From Sugiyamaella lignohabitans (Eukaryota > Ascomycota > Dipodascomycetes > Dipodascales > Trichomonascaceae), in contig NC_031674.1 of assembly GCF_001640025.1 (NCBI RefSeq), positions 372,001 through 436,000 on the forward strand: a stretch of 64,000 bases of DNA, written 5' to 3'. Below, one piece after another: positions 1-10,020 of this stretch; the stretch's first letter is position 1; each line of letters opens with the position of its first letter. A program made the translations under genes and the position numbers. A model generated the notes under the pieces. That model searched no databases. It was not told where the DNA came from and saw only the letters and a list, made by a program, of their open reading frames with translations.

Positions 1-33
1 TATTATCACCGGTCCAAAGCGCGTCGTAGCCAT
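1..33 (-). CDS. possible 5' end of a divergent gene running off the window
   Basis: An ATG on the minus strand at 33 opens eleven codons without a stop (MATTRFGPVII) before the window ends. This is too short to identify. It is proposed only because the next 800 bases hold no other gene and the divergent layout with the gene at 869 would be ordinary. It could equally be chance. Confidence 0.2.
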   Translation of the reverse strand, partial: MATTRFGPVII

Positions 34-868
34 TGTCAAAAACAATTGACGAAACCGTGGTCTTAGATTTCGGCACCGGACTAGGTTGAGATAAAACTGC
101 GTTAGAAACGCGAGTTGTCTACACCTGTGTTAGATACGATACGCGCTTGAAATCAACGCTAGCCGCAATTACCAATCGAATAACCTACCTCTCGCCAGCC
201 ATCCATAGTAGACTGCTGCCACTGTCGCTTCCACTGCTACTGTTTCTGCTATTGTTATTGCTACTGTTGCTCTATTACTGTGGCTACTACTCTTAAAGAC
301 GCTCTAGACAATACTATGTTACTGAATTTCGTTGTCTTGACTTTAATTTCTGTCGTAATTATGTCGCGATAGCTCTAATGTCGTTCACCCGGTGAGCCTC
401 AAAACTGTCAAATCCAAAAGATTATCACAAAGGTATTTTGAAATTCCCTATATCAATATCAAATGCAAACTGTACAATAATCATAGACCCTTATGAAGCA
501 TAACAATAAAACCGAGTCGAGGATGTTTTGAGCTAGAAGACTCACTCACGTCTCAGCAAGTGCTGCTACTATTGATGCAAGTGCAACTACGACGACGACG
601 CTGCTGCATTAAGATCTGATTAACATGGAGAGGCTTAATTTCGAGCCGCATGTGAACGAGATACGAGACGACCAGATAACCTATGAACCTGATTTAATTC
701 TAAAAATTAATTAATTTTGAGCGAAGTTCATTTTCCTGTATTATTTTTTTGGCTGGCTCCATATTCCGACATCGTCCTCCCTACTAGTAAATTATTTTGT
801 TGTCATTGTATATTACCTCACCAGCTTGATTTCAACTACCTTGCAGCACCCAACCCGTCTGATCTAGC
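34..868. other. intergenic, upstream of the two-exon gene
   Basis: No convincing coding sequence. The stretch is AT-rich, with short CTG/CTA-type runs around 225-290 and 560-610. It probably holds the promoter of the gene starting at 869 and perhaps that of a divergent gene to the left. Confidence 0.4.
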
Positions 869-1329
869 ATGGCATCAGTTTCACATCTCATCAACTCTCC
901 ACTACCAACGACTCAATTTGCTAGTCACCAGGATGCCGACATTGAAGTCTTTACGTCAATGTTTGGCATGTCGCCAATAGAGGTACGTTTCACCAAAAGT
1001 TTCACGACTTGTCACGACTTGTCATGATAAGCTCGGAGATCACAACTAACAGCCCATTCTAGGTCAGCACTCTGGATCAAGACGGCGGTAAACTGGTTGG
1101 CCACGGGTCTATGGTCAATGGAATCCCCGGACGATACTCAGGCTCGTTCTATTTCAACAATCTAAAAGACCTCCGAGACGGTGCTAAGTACCGACTGGAC
1201 TGCTCGGTCCAGAACAAAATGCTCTGTATCATATTCTTCAGCATGAAATACCAGCAACCGCTCGGCATGTTCATCACCGAACTCGCCGACTTCGACAAAC
1301 GGTTCAGCGGCATCTTCCAGTTCGACTAA
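869..1329 (+). CDS. small unknown protein, two exons (126 aa)
   Basis: The CDS is join(869..982,1063..1329). Exon 1 starts at an ATG and ends in phase 0 before a GTACGT donor at 983. The 80-nt intron has an ACTAAC branch site near 1045 and ends CTAG at 1062. The joined frame gives 126 residues: a polar N-terminus (MASVSHLINSPLPT), then a compact C-terminal domain rich in aromatic residues and Gly (around PGRYSGSFYFNN and KYQQPLGMFITEL), ending in FQFD. There is no signal peptide, membrane segment or familiar motif. I do not recognise the family. Canonical splice signals and a clean reading frame in both exons make it a real gene. A GC element arm begins 65 bp after the stop. Confidence 0.7.
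983..1062 (+). other. spliceosomal intron of the 126-aa gene
   Basis: It has a GTACGT donor, an ACTAAC branch site about 15 nt before the acceptor, and a CTAG acceptor. It is 80 nt long and contains no GC element. Confidence 0.7.
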
Positions 1330-1393
1330 CTCTGCTCTAACGAGTCTACTGTTCTATTTAATTTATTTATGTTCTCTTTCCACGTCCCGGCCT

Positions 1394-1453
1394 GCCTCCG
1401 GCGGCTGGGGCTCCGCCCCAGACCCCGTGGCTCCTCTCGCTTCGCTCGAGTCG
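1394..1453 (+). repeat. GC element, solo arm, type B
   Basis: A left-facing arm: GCCTCCGGCGGCTGGGGC outer part, CTCCGCCCC hairpin, then inner hairpin CTCTCGCTTCGCTCGAGTCG. The tail GGGCGTGGGG is shared with other solo B arms. It starts 65 bp past the stop codon of the 126-aa gene. Confidence 0.9.
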
Positions 1454-2076
1454 GGCGTGGGGTGCCAGCTTGTTCGGGGATGAGTGGCCTCCTGACTCTA
1501 TGATTTGCTCTTTTACTGGTTGATTCGCGAGTTCCGAATTGTCACTCTTTCCTGAATCTGAACCTCGCTCCTGCTAACCCACCTGATTACGAGCGCATGC
1601 CAGCTATCGCTTGTAAACAGACTCAGAGAAATAACGTACTCCCATAAATGCAATGTGTCAATTCAATTCAGGAACAGAATCACTGATTTGACTGCTTCCG
1701 AGTTCTAACCTCGCCAAACAGCTCGTCATCAGGACCAGTATCAAGCTTGCGAGAACAATAAGCCAGCGAGTCACATCAGGTGTTCGAACAGAACTGTGTC
1801 CAATCTTTAAATCCTCCGTTGAAGCCAGTGAGAGATAATTATCATTGTCGTGACCCGAAGACAGTTTACTAAATTCTCTACCTTATGAGTTACAGCTGCG
1901 GCATAAAAGCTATTTTCATGCCGAGACAGAAGCAAATGAACTCTCCTGGTGATACAGCTCCCAGAAATGAGCTTGGATCCTGCCAATTGCCGGAAACAGA
2001 CCTGGTCAAGACCTGGTATTTGGACCGATACGAGCATATCAGCCTCGGTAGCAGCTCCCCATGCTCGGATCCGGTT

Positions 2077-2129
2077 CTCCTGCGAAGCAGGAGCCTGGGG
2101 TCTGGGGCGTAGCCCCAGCCGCCGGAGGC
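2077..2129 (-). repeat. GC element, solo arm, type A
   Basis: Inner hairpin CTCCTGCGAAGCAGGAG followed by the inverted outer part ending GCCGCCGGAGGC. It lies about 75 bp beyond the 3' end of tRNA-Ile. Confidence 0.9.
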
Positions 2130-2203
2130 AAAGGCCCCTTTCCCAGAGATTCGCACAGGGGACAAAAAAAATTGAACCCCGGAAGACAAGCAGTGAAAAA
2201 GAA

Positions 2204-2277
2204 TGGTCCCTGGCGGGATCGAACCGCCGATCCCCGCGTTATTAGCACGGTGCCTTAACCAACTGGGCCAAGGAACC
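2204..2277 (-). tRNA. tRNA-Ile (anticodon AAU)
   Basis: Read on the minus strand, it is a 74-nt tRNA. The 7-bp acceptor stem GGTTCCT/AGGGACC has one T-G wobble, and the discriminator is A. The D arm contains GCCCAGTTGGTTAAGGC, the anticodon loop is CTAATAA with AAU, and the T arm has GGTTCGATCCC. It closely matches the eukaryotic tRNA-Ile(AAU) pattern and has no intron. A short T-run (TTCTTTTTC) just past the 3' end is a plausible RNA polymerase III terminator. Confidence 0.97.
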
Positions 2278-2667
2278 AGGATCTTGTAAGGAGATCCGGC
2301 TGTTTTTCCTAGAGCCTAGCTTGCCACTGAACTTGGTGCCTCCGTTCCTCAACTTTTGTCCCAAAAACTGCCAGTTTTACAACCGTATGACGTATCCCAC
2401 TCATATTTTGGTTCGAAGGCTCATTTGTGTGTGTTTTGAGTGTGTTTGGGGTGGGAAATTTTAGGATAAACTGGTCTGGCGTGACAGCCGCGCCTGGTGC
2501 AGGTGAACGTGGAGTAGAGGCTCTCGCTAATCAGAGATATCTGATCCGGAAATAAGTGACTGGTGAGCAGCAAATTCCATTGTTCAGAAAACTCAGACCT
2601 CATGGAACATGGAACATGGAACATGCCTGTCAGACTACACCTAGTCTGTCCACGATCCGCTGGCGGC

Positions 2668-2674
2668 TATAAAA
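2668..2674 (+). promoter_or_regulatory. orphan TATA box (TATAAAA)
   Basis: A clear TATAAAA in a GC-rich setting, with no ATG in the next roughly 200 bases and no downstream CDS. It could drive a non-coding transcript or be chance. Confidence 0.25.
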
Positions 2675-2876
2675 GTGGTTAGCACACCATCACTCTCGCC
2701 GCCGTCGCCGCCGCCTTGCAGACCCGTGCTACACGCTAACCGACGAGGATCACGAAAACAGAAGGGCTTGTGACTGACAGACTACGAATTAGCTCCGCGA
2801 TCACCGGCACCACCCCCTCATTACCGCAGCTGCCAGGATAGGCCGTCAGGTGACTGAGTTTGAGGGTTGGGGACGT

Positions 2877-3010
2877 GCCTCCGGCGGCTGGGGCGTTGCC
2901 CCAGACCCCATTGCTCCTCTCGCTTCGCTCGAGTCGGGTGTACACGGCCCCACGCAATTGCTCGCGAAGCGAGCAACAACGGGTCCGGGCAGAGCCCGGC
3001 CGCCGGAGGC
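2877..3010. repeat. GC element, full, arms B and C
   Basis: The left arm is type B (CTCGCTTCGCTCGAGTCG). The right arm is variant C: inner hairpin GCTCGCGAAGCGAGC and a shorter outer hairpin built on CCGGGC/GCCCGG. The spacer contains GTACACGGCCCC. Confidence 0.9.
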
Positions 3011-4385
3011 ACCACCCCCCACACCTTTCTTTTTCCGTAGAACCAGGATCTGAGACATCCGCCAGGTTTTCCGGCTAGCTTGGTTGCAGCTCCCCTTGTA
3101 TTCGAACTGGAATTTCGTTTAACCTGGACTACTTCCGAAGTGGTTCTAGCATCTTTGCATGTGAGACATGTTTAGTTGTCAGTGGGTATGTATTCTTTTT
3201 GAGATCCGAGACCGCTTTTGCATGTCTCATTCATTGTATGATGATGGTGATGAAGCAGAGCTTGTTGTCGGGTTTGAGAGTAGCTGTGGCATGGTAACCT
3301 AAATTCGGAAATGGACTTGGTGGCAGGTATCTAAGCTAAATCCAGCGCTATGCACTCTTTATCGTGCAGCCCATGCATGATAAGCAGCAGTGAATCTCTA
3401 TGGGCCCCAATGCTCGACATGACACAATTGGGGGTGGGCTGGGGTCTTCTCGAGCTGTACACTGTACAGTTCAATGGCTGTATTGTATATTGTAAACCAC
3501 TTCATTTTTGGTTCTGGTATTTGTTTGTCTGTTTGTTCGTACGATTGAGTCTACGGTGCCGACTACAGCTATATTAGTGTGGAATATACACTGTACTTCA
3601 CTGTAGAGCTGGCTGTAGATAGAGCTGGCTGTAGAGCTAGCTTTATAGTAGCTGTGGAGGTAGCTGTAGAGTTAGCTGTATTGTGACTGAATTAGTTAGT
3701 AGCGTTCTTATCATGTACAAACTGTAGAGCTAGCATGTCTCCTTATACTTCTTGTACTCTATACAGTACAGTTTACAGCTCACAGCTAGCATATCTCCCA
3801 CACCTTATAGTCTTATACTTTATAGCGTCACTGTCTGCTAGCATGTCTCTATACGAGACCGTATAGCATTCCGGATCCTGTATAGCACATCACAGCGCAT
3901 ACCATACCAACTATAGTCTGTCTGACTGGATATAGCACATACACATATAGTAGTCTGGATACACGATATCTGCTTGCTACCCCTCCTCTAACCCGGGAAC
4001 CTGTACCATATCCATCATAGTCTGATCGAAGCTGCTCAAGCTGTCGACCCGCTTACTTATCCAAGTTAACCAGCTGCTGAGAACACTGTCAGTCAATCAG
4101 TCAATCAGTCAACCAGTCTCCACGGTCTTCTATCCGCCGAAGTTCTAGCCCGAACGAGACACTCCAGTAACAACGGCGACATTGAATCAATCACCACCCT
4201 CCCAGCAATGTCTGACTGGCACACCAATTCTGGCACAACAACCCCTCTGGTAGACCTACGGCTGGAAATTATCGGTCCAAGGGATCTAACATAAACATAC
4301 ACTCGTGTTTCCACAGCGTCGCAGCCTATGGACCAATTCCACCCTGAAACGCAGGGGCCCGGGTGTCTCACCGGGACCGGGGTAT

Positions 4386-4519
4386 GCCTCCGGCGGCTGG
4401 GGCTCTGCCCCAGACCCCGTGGCTCCTGCTTCGCAGGAGTTGCTGGGACCGTGGACGCCCGACTCGAGCGGAGCGAGAGGAGCAGCGGGGTCTGGGGCAG
4501 AGCCCCAGCCGCCGGAGGC
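4386..4519. repeat. GC element, full, arms A and B
   Basis: The left arm is A (CTCCTGCTTCGCAGGAG) and the right arm is B (CTCGAGCGGAGCGAGAG, loop GGA). The spacer GTTGCTGGGACCGTGGACG is shared with other full copies. It is flanked by a G-run to the left and a C-run to the right. Confidence 0.93.
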
Positions 4520-5434
4520 ACACCCCCAACGGGATTTCTCCCCAACGAAGAAACCGTTGGTGGCCTAGCTGCCTTAGCGAGTTAAATCAACCCGTCAATA
4601 GACCAAGAACTAGAGGTGGCAGAAACAAACGTCTGCTCACCGGTAGTGGAGGCCGTGTCGGCGTCACTGGAACTTCCCCGTCAAAACGCCCTACCAGTCG
4701 GCTAAGCCGAAAACATTTACTTTATTCCATGCCTCAACCGCTGGATTGTTCTGGTTGGTCGGGTCTTCACGACCTCAGCTATTTAGTAATTTCTTACAGA
4801 TTAGCTTAAATCCCGATCCAATGTTCGAGAATTGTAGTGATCGTCAGGCAGCATGTACAGAATCTAAAAACAAAAAGATGCGTTTTTTTTATCAACCGAA
4901 GGTTTACGCAGATCCGCGATCGTCCTCGCGATCGCCGACGCGCTAGCCTGTATTGGCTAGCCCAGAAATATGATAAAGGGGGTGCGCACATCTGCACTTC
5001 TGTATGGAAGGAAGCAGCTAGTATGGGCTAATGCAAAAGCAAACGCAAAACCTTAGGTCCCGAGGTTTGTCTCACAATGGATTGGCTAAAGTGGGGGATT
5101 ATCCACGTCTGCAAAAACAAAATCATGTTGGGGGTAACCACCACCCCTCCAACACCCCCCTCCAGTACCAAACATCTCCACCATCACAAAAATTATTACC
5201 ACACCGACATCCAATTAATTTCCACACATCGCCCCGCTCGCCGTCCCACCGCTAGCTCGTCCACCCTTTGCCGCACTTTCGCCGACTAAACCCCTAAGTC
5301 CCGTCCCACTCGTTGCTTTTCCCTGCCCATGCACGATCCAGGGCAAATCCACCTTTGACAGTTTTTGATAGCCGCCGTACAACCCCCAACTCGCACCGCC
5401 GATCACAGTCACGGGACTCAGGGGGAGGGGGCCT

Positions 5435-5571
5435 GCCTCCGGCAGCTGGGGCTCCGCCCCAGACCCTGGTTGCTCTTGCTTCGCAAGAGTTGGTGGGGGG
5501 CCCCTGAAAAACGACTCGAGCGAAGCGAGAGGAGCCGTGGGGTCTGGGGCGCAGCCCCAGCCGCCGGAGGC
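5435..5571. repeat. GC element, full, arms A' and B
   Basis: The left inner hairpin is CTCTTGCTTCGCAAGAG, a compensated base-pair change from the usual CTCCTGC/GCAGGAG stem. The right arm is B with GCGAAGC. It ends 38 bp from the GSH1 stop codon. Confidence 0.93.
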
Positions 5572-5608
5572 ATGCCCCCCCACGGCACAGAAGGGGTCTA
5601 TGATGCGA

Positions 5609-7693
5609 TTATGGTACAGAGGAGGAGAAGCCGCCGAGAAAATGTTTGGTGAGGCCGTCGTCCCAGCCTTTGCCTTGGGTGATGTCGTAGACCTTTTGCA
5701 TGAGGTCGTAGTTGATGTCGCTGGAGATTTTCGAGTCTTTGTTGTATTTGGGATGGCTCGTGATGAAGTGGCGCATCCAGGTGGCAGCGGTCCACAGCTC
5801 GCCGCTGGCTCGGCGCGAGATCAGGCTCAGGTATCGGTCCAGTTGGCACAGGGTGTCGAGGTCGATGTTGATGTAGTTCAGGTACCGTCGGATCAGAGGT
5901 ACGAGCCCGATAAACGATTTGTCGGCCTTGCCGTTGATGATTTCGTTGATAGATAGCAGTTCATAAATGCCAGGTGAAGGCTCAGTTTCAGTGTCGGGCT
6001 GTGAAGTGGGCGACTCAATGTCGGTGCGGAACCAGAATTTGTTCTTATTCACAGCGTCGCGGTAATGAGCTACTTTCATGTTCTCGTCGACCTTGGAAAT
6101 GGGAATGTAGAAGTTCAGTTTATACGACAGAATGACTCGTGTCACCAGGACAATGAAGACAGAAAATGCAGCGTTTTCAAAATCGGTGATTTGCACCTCC
6201 ATGGGCCGGAACTCGACTCTCCAACCGACATTTTGGTTGGGTCCTTCAGACGGTGGAGGTGGTTTGAATCGCATGGTTTGCCAGTTGGTCGACTGGATGT
6301 TTTCGAAATGATCACTTTCTTTTGTGTCGTCGATATCCAGCAGCTCTTTAAAGATCACTATAGGGTCTCTAATAAACAGATGTGCGAAATGGTTCGACAG
6401 CTGCTCGTCAAACCCGGCTTCCGTCAGTCGTTTCTTGACTTTTTTGTTGATTACGAGTTTGGTGTCGTTAAAATGACTGGCACTGCCCTTTAAATGTCCT
6501 GAAATATACGAATCAATCGAATCGTATCTCGACTTGGGAATCACCCTGTCGGAATTGGCTTTCACAGAGGGGTACTTAGTCGTCGAAGTCGTTTTTGTTC
6601 TGTTTGATTGTGAGCTGCAGAACTGTGCTTTGCCATTTGTCTTTTCATTCTTCTCACTGTTCTCATTATTTTCAGCCTTTTGAGCCACTTCACTGTCCTC
6701 ACTCTCCTCGTTAATATCGTCGGCTGGGACAAGTCCCCTCTCAACAGGAGTTCGGTCGTCCACTGAACCGGCTATGACGTTCCAACGAGCGTCTTGGTCC
6801 GACAAATATCCTCGATAAGCAGGAGCGGCGGCTGTAAGTGCCAAAAGAATCGGTGCAAGAGGAGCCAGCTGATCGTACAAATCACGGCCCTCGTCGATAT
6901 CAGTGGCTTGGAACGTTATTTGTAGACAACTACAGCCCATACCGAATCCCATAGAATCCATATAAATATGATCAGGAAGAGCCGCACCTTCTCGTGCGTT
7001 TGCATCCTCAGGATACAGATCACGATCCCAAGGAATACTATCGTCGACAAACGGCGACGGGGTTTTCTCATCCTTGTATATAGGAACATTAATAGCCACT
7101 TTCGATCCTCTTCGAGTACGAATGTTAGCAGTCAATGTAGGAAATCGGACATGAGGATTAATAATCTCATCTGGCAAGAAAAACGATCTCGATGCTTTAC
7201 CATTTGGTTCAGCAGCAGGACTGGTGAACTGACCCACCCCCAATCTTGGGTATGAAGTCAGAGTCAAAGGAAACTCGTTACTGTTCATATGTTCTTTTGC
7301 AATCGTTCTTCTTGTAGCCATATTAGCTTCCACAAGAAGCAAGTCCTTGAAATCTCCAGTAAACGGTTTAGCAGGAGTCGCTTCCAACATATACCGTCCA
7401 TACTCGGGATGAAACACCACATTATGAGCGGTCAAATCGCCCTTCTTCTCAGCCTGAGCCAGATCATCGAGAATCTGGGCCTGACGCAAACTGAGTTTGG
7501 CTTCCTTGGACTCGGGATCCAGCTCCACTACCATATACTCGACCTCATCTCCCCATAACAGACTGTCGTTCTTCTTATCTTTATTGGCATTGTGAATATG
7601 GATCAGCTGCTCAATGCCGTGCTCTCGCACATGGTCCGTATACTGACTGACCTCGTTCCACTCGAGCGGGGTTCCCAGAGACAACAGGCCCAT
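5609..7693 (-). CDS. GSH1: glutamate-cysteine ligase (gamma-glutamylcysteine synthetase)
   Basis: Catalyses the ATP-dependent joining of glutamate and cysteine, the first and rate-limiting step of glutathione synthesis in the cytosol. The 694-residue protein starts MGLLSLGTPLEWNE, the hallmark start of eukaryotic GCL. I chose the ATG at 7693 because the frame three codons upstream begins only with GTG. The GCS signature region follows: LLWGDEVEYMVVELD near residues 45-60, then the MDSMGFGMGCSCLQ stretch around residues 245-260, and the VEFRPMEVQ-type substrate region further on. Length is close to the yeast enzyme (678 aa). A Glu/Asn/Lys-rich low-complexity insert lies around residues 330-375, where fungal GCLs vary. 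No intron is seen. A GC element lies just past the stop. Confidence 0.97.
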   Translation of the reverse strand: MGLLSLGTPLEWNEVSQYTDHVREHGIEQLIHIHNANKDKKNDSLLWGDEVEYMVVELDPESKEAKLSLRQAQILDDLAQAEKKGDLTAHNVVFHPEYGRYMLEATPAKPFTGDFKDLLLVEANMATRRTIAKEHMNSNEFPLTLTSYPRLGVGQFTSPAAEPNGKASRSFFLPDEIINPHVRFPTLTANIRTRRGSKVAINVPIYKDEKTPSPFVDDSIPWDRDLYPEDANAREGAALPDHIYMDSMGFGMGCSCLQITFQATDIDEGRDLYDQLAPLAPILLALTAAAPAYRGYLSDQDARWNVIAGSVDDRTPVERGLVPADDINEESEDSEVAQKAENNENSEKNEKTNGKAQFCSSQSNRTKTTSTTKYPSVKANSDRVIPKSRYDSIDSYISGHLKGSASHFNDTKLVINKKVKKRLTEAGFDEQLSNHFAHLFIRDPIVIFKELLDIDDTKESDHFENIQSTNWQTMRFKPPPPSEGPNQNVGWRVEFRPMEVQITDFENAAFSVFIVLVTRVILSYKLNFYIPISKVDENMKVAHYRDAVNKNKFWFRTDIESPTSQPDTETEPSPGIYELLSINEIINGKADKSFIGLVPLIRRYLNYINIDLDTLCQLDRYLSLISRRASGELWTAATWMRHFITSHPKYNKDSKISSDINYDLMQKVYDITQGKGWDDGLTKHFLGGFSSSVP

Positions 7694-7867
7694 CCTTGTC
7701 ACTCTCTCACTCTCTCAAACTCTCACTCACTGGCACCAAACGTATGCTCACGGCCTCTCAGATCCTTCCCTCACTGGTCCCATATTTGTCAGCCGAATGG
7801 TAAATTTTCTGCACCTGTCAGTGTCACGTGACTCGCGGTTATCGCACGTGACCTAGATTGGGGGTCT

Positions 7868-8100
7868 GCCTCCGGCGGCTGGGGCTCTGCCCCAGACCCC
7901 GTGGCTCCTCTCGCTACGCTCGAGTCGGTCCGTTGGGGGGCCCGCAAAGCTCGCCAAGCGAGCACAGCCCGGTCTGAGCGGCTGGGGCGTTGCCCCAGAC
8001 CCCGTGGCTCCTCTCGCTGCGCTCGAGTCGTACCTGAGGGGGGCCCAAACCTCGCGAAGCGAGCACAACCAGGTCTGGGCGGAGCCCAGCCGCCGGAGGC
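7868..8100. repeat. GC element, composite (two units fused)
   Basis: The order is arm B (loop TAC), spacer, and a type C hairpin GCTCGCCAAGCGAGC whose outer part breaks off and passes directly into the GCTGGGGCGTTGCCCC of a second B arm. A second spacer and an intact C arm ending CCGCCGGAGGC follow. It looks like two B-C elements joined by recombination within the outer hairpin, with loss of the join. Confidence 0.85.
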
Positions 8101-8524
8101 AGGTGGTGAAGGACCCCTCGTTGCAACGGCAACCGGGCTACGATTCCGTATCTCCCCAAGACTGCAGGTGGCCGCAGAGAAGCGAGGTGTTGGGGGTGCC
8201 GAGGAGGAGGAGGCCGTGACAGCGACGACACACCCCTGCAGATAGATGATTGTTGGCGAGAGGAGATTATGCGGGCGGCCGAACGGGGCTAGCGGGCGTG
8301 CTGAATGTGTCAGTATGGCTGCATGGGTGCATGTCGCAGCATTGTCTTACAAGCGGGTGGAGGTTCTAATCCGCGCTAGCCCAAATCTGAAGTTTTTTTC
8401 CGGATGGATGATCGGATCTCAGAGGACAGGTGGTACGGCCGCCAAAAGCAATTCGCCTCTTGTTGATGAGCCTGACGATCTATTTAGATCGCGGTCCTTT
8501 CTACCGGGATAGAGGGGGAGGACT

Positions 8525-8668
8525 GCCTCCGGCGGCTGGGGCTCCGCCCCAGACCCTGGTTGCTCCTGCTTCGCAGGAGAGACTCGTGGGGGGTCCGTGT
8601 ACGAAACAACTCGAGCGCAGCGAGAGGAGCAACCAGGGTCTGGGGCGGAGCCCCCAGCCGCCGGAGGC
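8525..8668. repeat. GC element, full, arms A and B
   Basis: Left A arm (CTCCTGCTTCGCAGGAG), a spacer with GGGGGTCCGTGTACG, and right B arm with loop GCGCAGC. One extra C lies in the right outer hairpin. Confidence 0.93.
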
Positions 8669-9239
8669 ACGGGCACCAGGCCAACCGGGCAGGTGGATCG
8701 CGCCAAGTCGGTGGTCCTGGGTCCGTTGGCGTGGTTAAAGCTTGTTTGGGTCCTGGCCAGTGGGTCCTCCCGGCTGTTGGTTTAGCGAGACGAAGTTTAC
8801 TGGCCCGGTACCGGGCAACAGGGGTTGGTCGTTGGTCCGGTGACTTTATTCGCCGGCTGGGGCTGGTGGTTATCGTTTACCAGCCAGGTGGGCCTCGAAA
8901 CCACCGCCCTATTCGTGAGTGAGTGAGAGCCAGGGGTAATCTGTAGGGTGGTGCGACCCCCGCCGCCAGCCTTGTCGGGTGACGTAACCTGTCAAAGTGG
9001 AATTTTTGGTTTGGGGTTCATTTAGCTACTTTTCCTGTTCAATGGCAACTGTATTTCTTTTTTCCTTCGATATGTCCCATATTTCATTTCATGGATTTGT
9101 TCCTTTTTTCCATTTCGTGGACTTTTCTTTTATTTTTTTTTTCGTTAGTTTTAGTTTAGTATTTTTATTTTTTATTTATTTTTTTTTCGATGGTTTTTTT
9201 TTCAGCCATTTTAGCTGATTATCATTGTCTACATGAAAA

Positions 9240-10020
9240 CTGACTTACATTAACTATTAACTACATTACATGCTACTAGCGATTGGCGATTTGCGACTGC
9301 CACTGCAAATGCACTGGCGACTTGCGACTGCGTCTTGCAATTGCATCAGCTAGCTAACTTGTTCGCTACTAGTGTCCATTGTCTCCTTTAGCGTGTAGAA
9401 TCTAGCGTCGGCATCCAGTATCCAGCGTCCAGCATCTAGCGTCCAGCTTCAGCATCAAGCGTCTAGCGTCTAATGTTCCCTTCTAGTGTCCCATCTAGCG
9501 TCTATCAGCGTCATCAGCGGTCCAGCCTCTGGTGCTGGCGGCCAACTTTAACGTGTAACATCGACTTTAGCACTTAGCTTTTTTACTTAGCTTTTAGTAT
9601 CAAAATCTAACATGAACTTTAGGACCTGGCTTTTGGATCTAGATTCTAACATCAACTTTAGGACCTGGTCTCTAGCATCAACTTTAGCACTTAATTCTTA
9701 GTGCTTAGCTTCAGCACCTTAAATCTAACAGTTAACTTTTAAACAACTGCATCTACTTTCTACACCAGGCATGGTTCAGCAGTCAGCTTTTAGCGTTAGC
9801 CTCTGCACATATCAGGTAATTGACTTGGTTTACTCGATTTACTGACTTGACTTATAGTTGACATACTTAACTTAATTGATTTACCTGACTTACTGGCCTA
9901 CATGACTTAATTGATTTACCTGACTTATTGACCTACCTGACTTAATCGATATACCTACTTACTGACCTACATGACTTGCTTGGTTTGTTGACTATTTGGT
10001 TTGCTTTTGCTGGCTTGGCT
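9240..10020. repeat. degenerate short-phrase repeat region
   Basis: Successive loose variants of a few short phrases. TAGCGTC/CCAGCGTC variants fill about 9390-9520, AACTTTAGCACTTAGCTTTTAG-like variants about 9545-9730, and ACTTAATTGATTTACCTGACTTA variants about 9830-9990. It is not a clean tandem array; it resembles decayed satellite or slippage-generated DNA. Confidence 0.45.

Larger units (their letters stand above)
2278..5608. other. gene-free spacer between tRNA-Ile and GSH1
   Basis: No supported coding gene in 3.3 kb. It holds three full GC elements (2877, 4386, 5435). It also has an orphan TATA box near 2668, imperfect tandem copies of a GTAGAGCTGGCT-like unit at about 3603-3680, and short CAGTCAAT repeats at about 4088-4110. 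Open frames over the GC elements are artefacts of that repeat. Confidence 0.5.

Noticed and set aside
4105..4545. 146-codon frame on the minus strand
   Set aside because: Most of it is the GC element read through (PPAAGALPQTP, SRRRHTP), and the rest has no recognisable content.
7694..7702. upstream start for GSH1
   Set aside because: The three extra codons begin with GTG; the conserved family start MGLLSLG is at the ATG at 7693.
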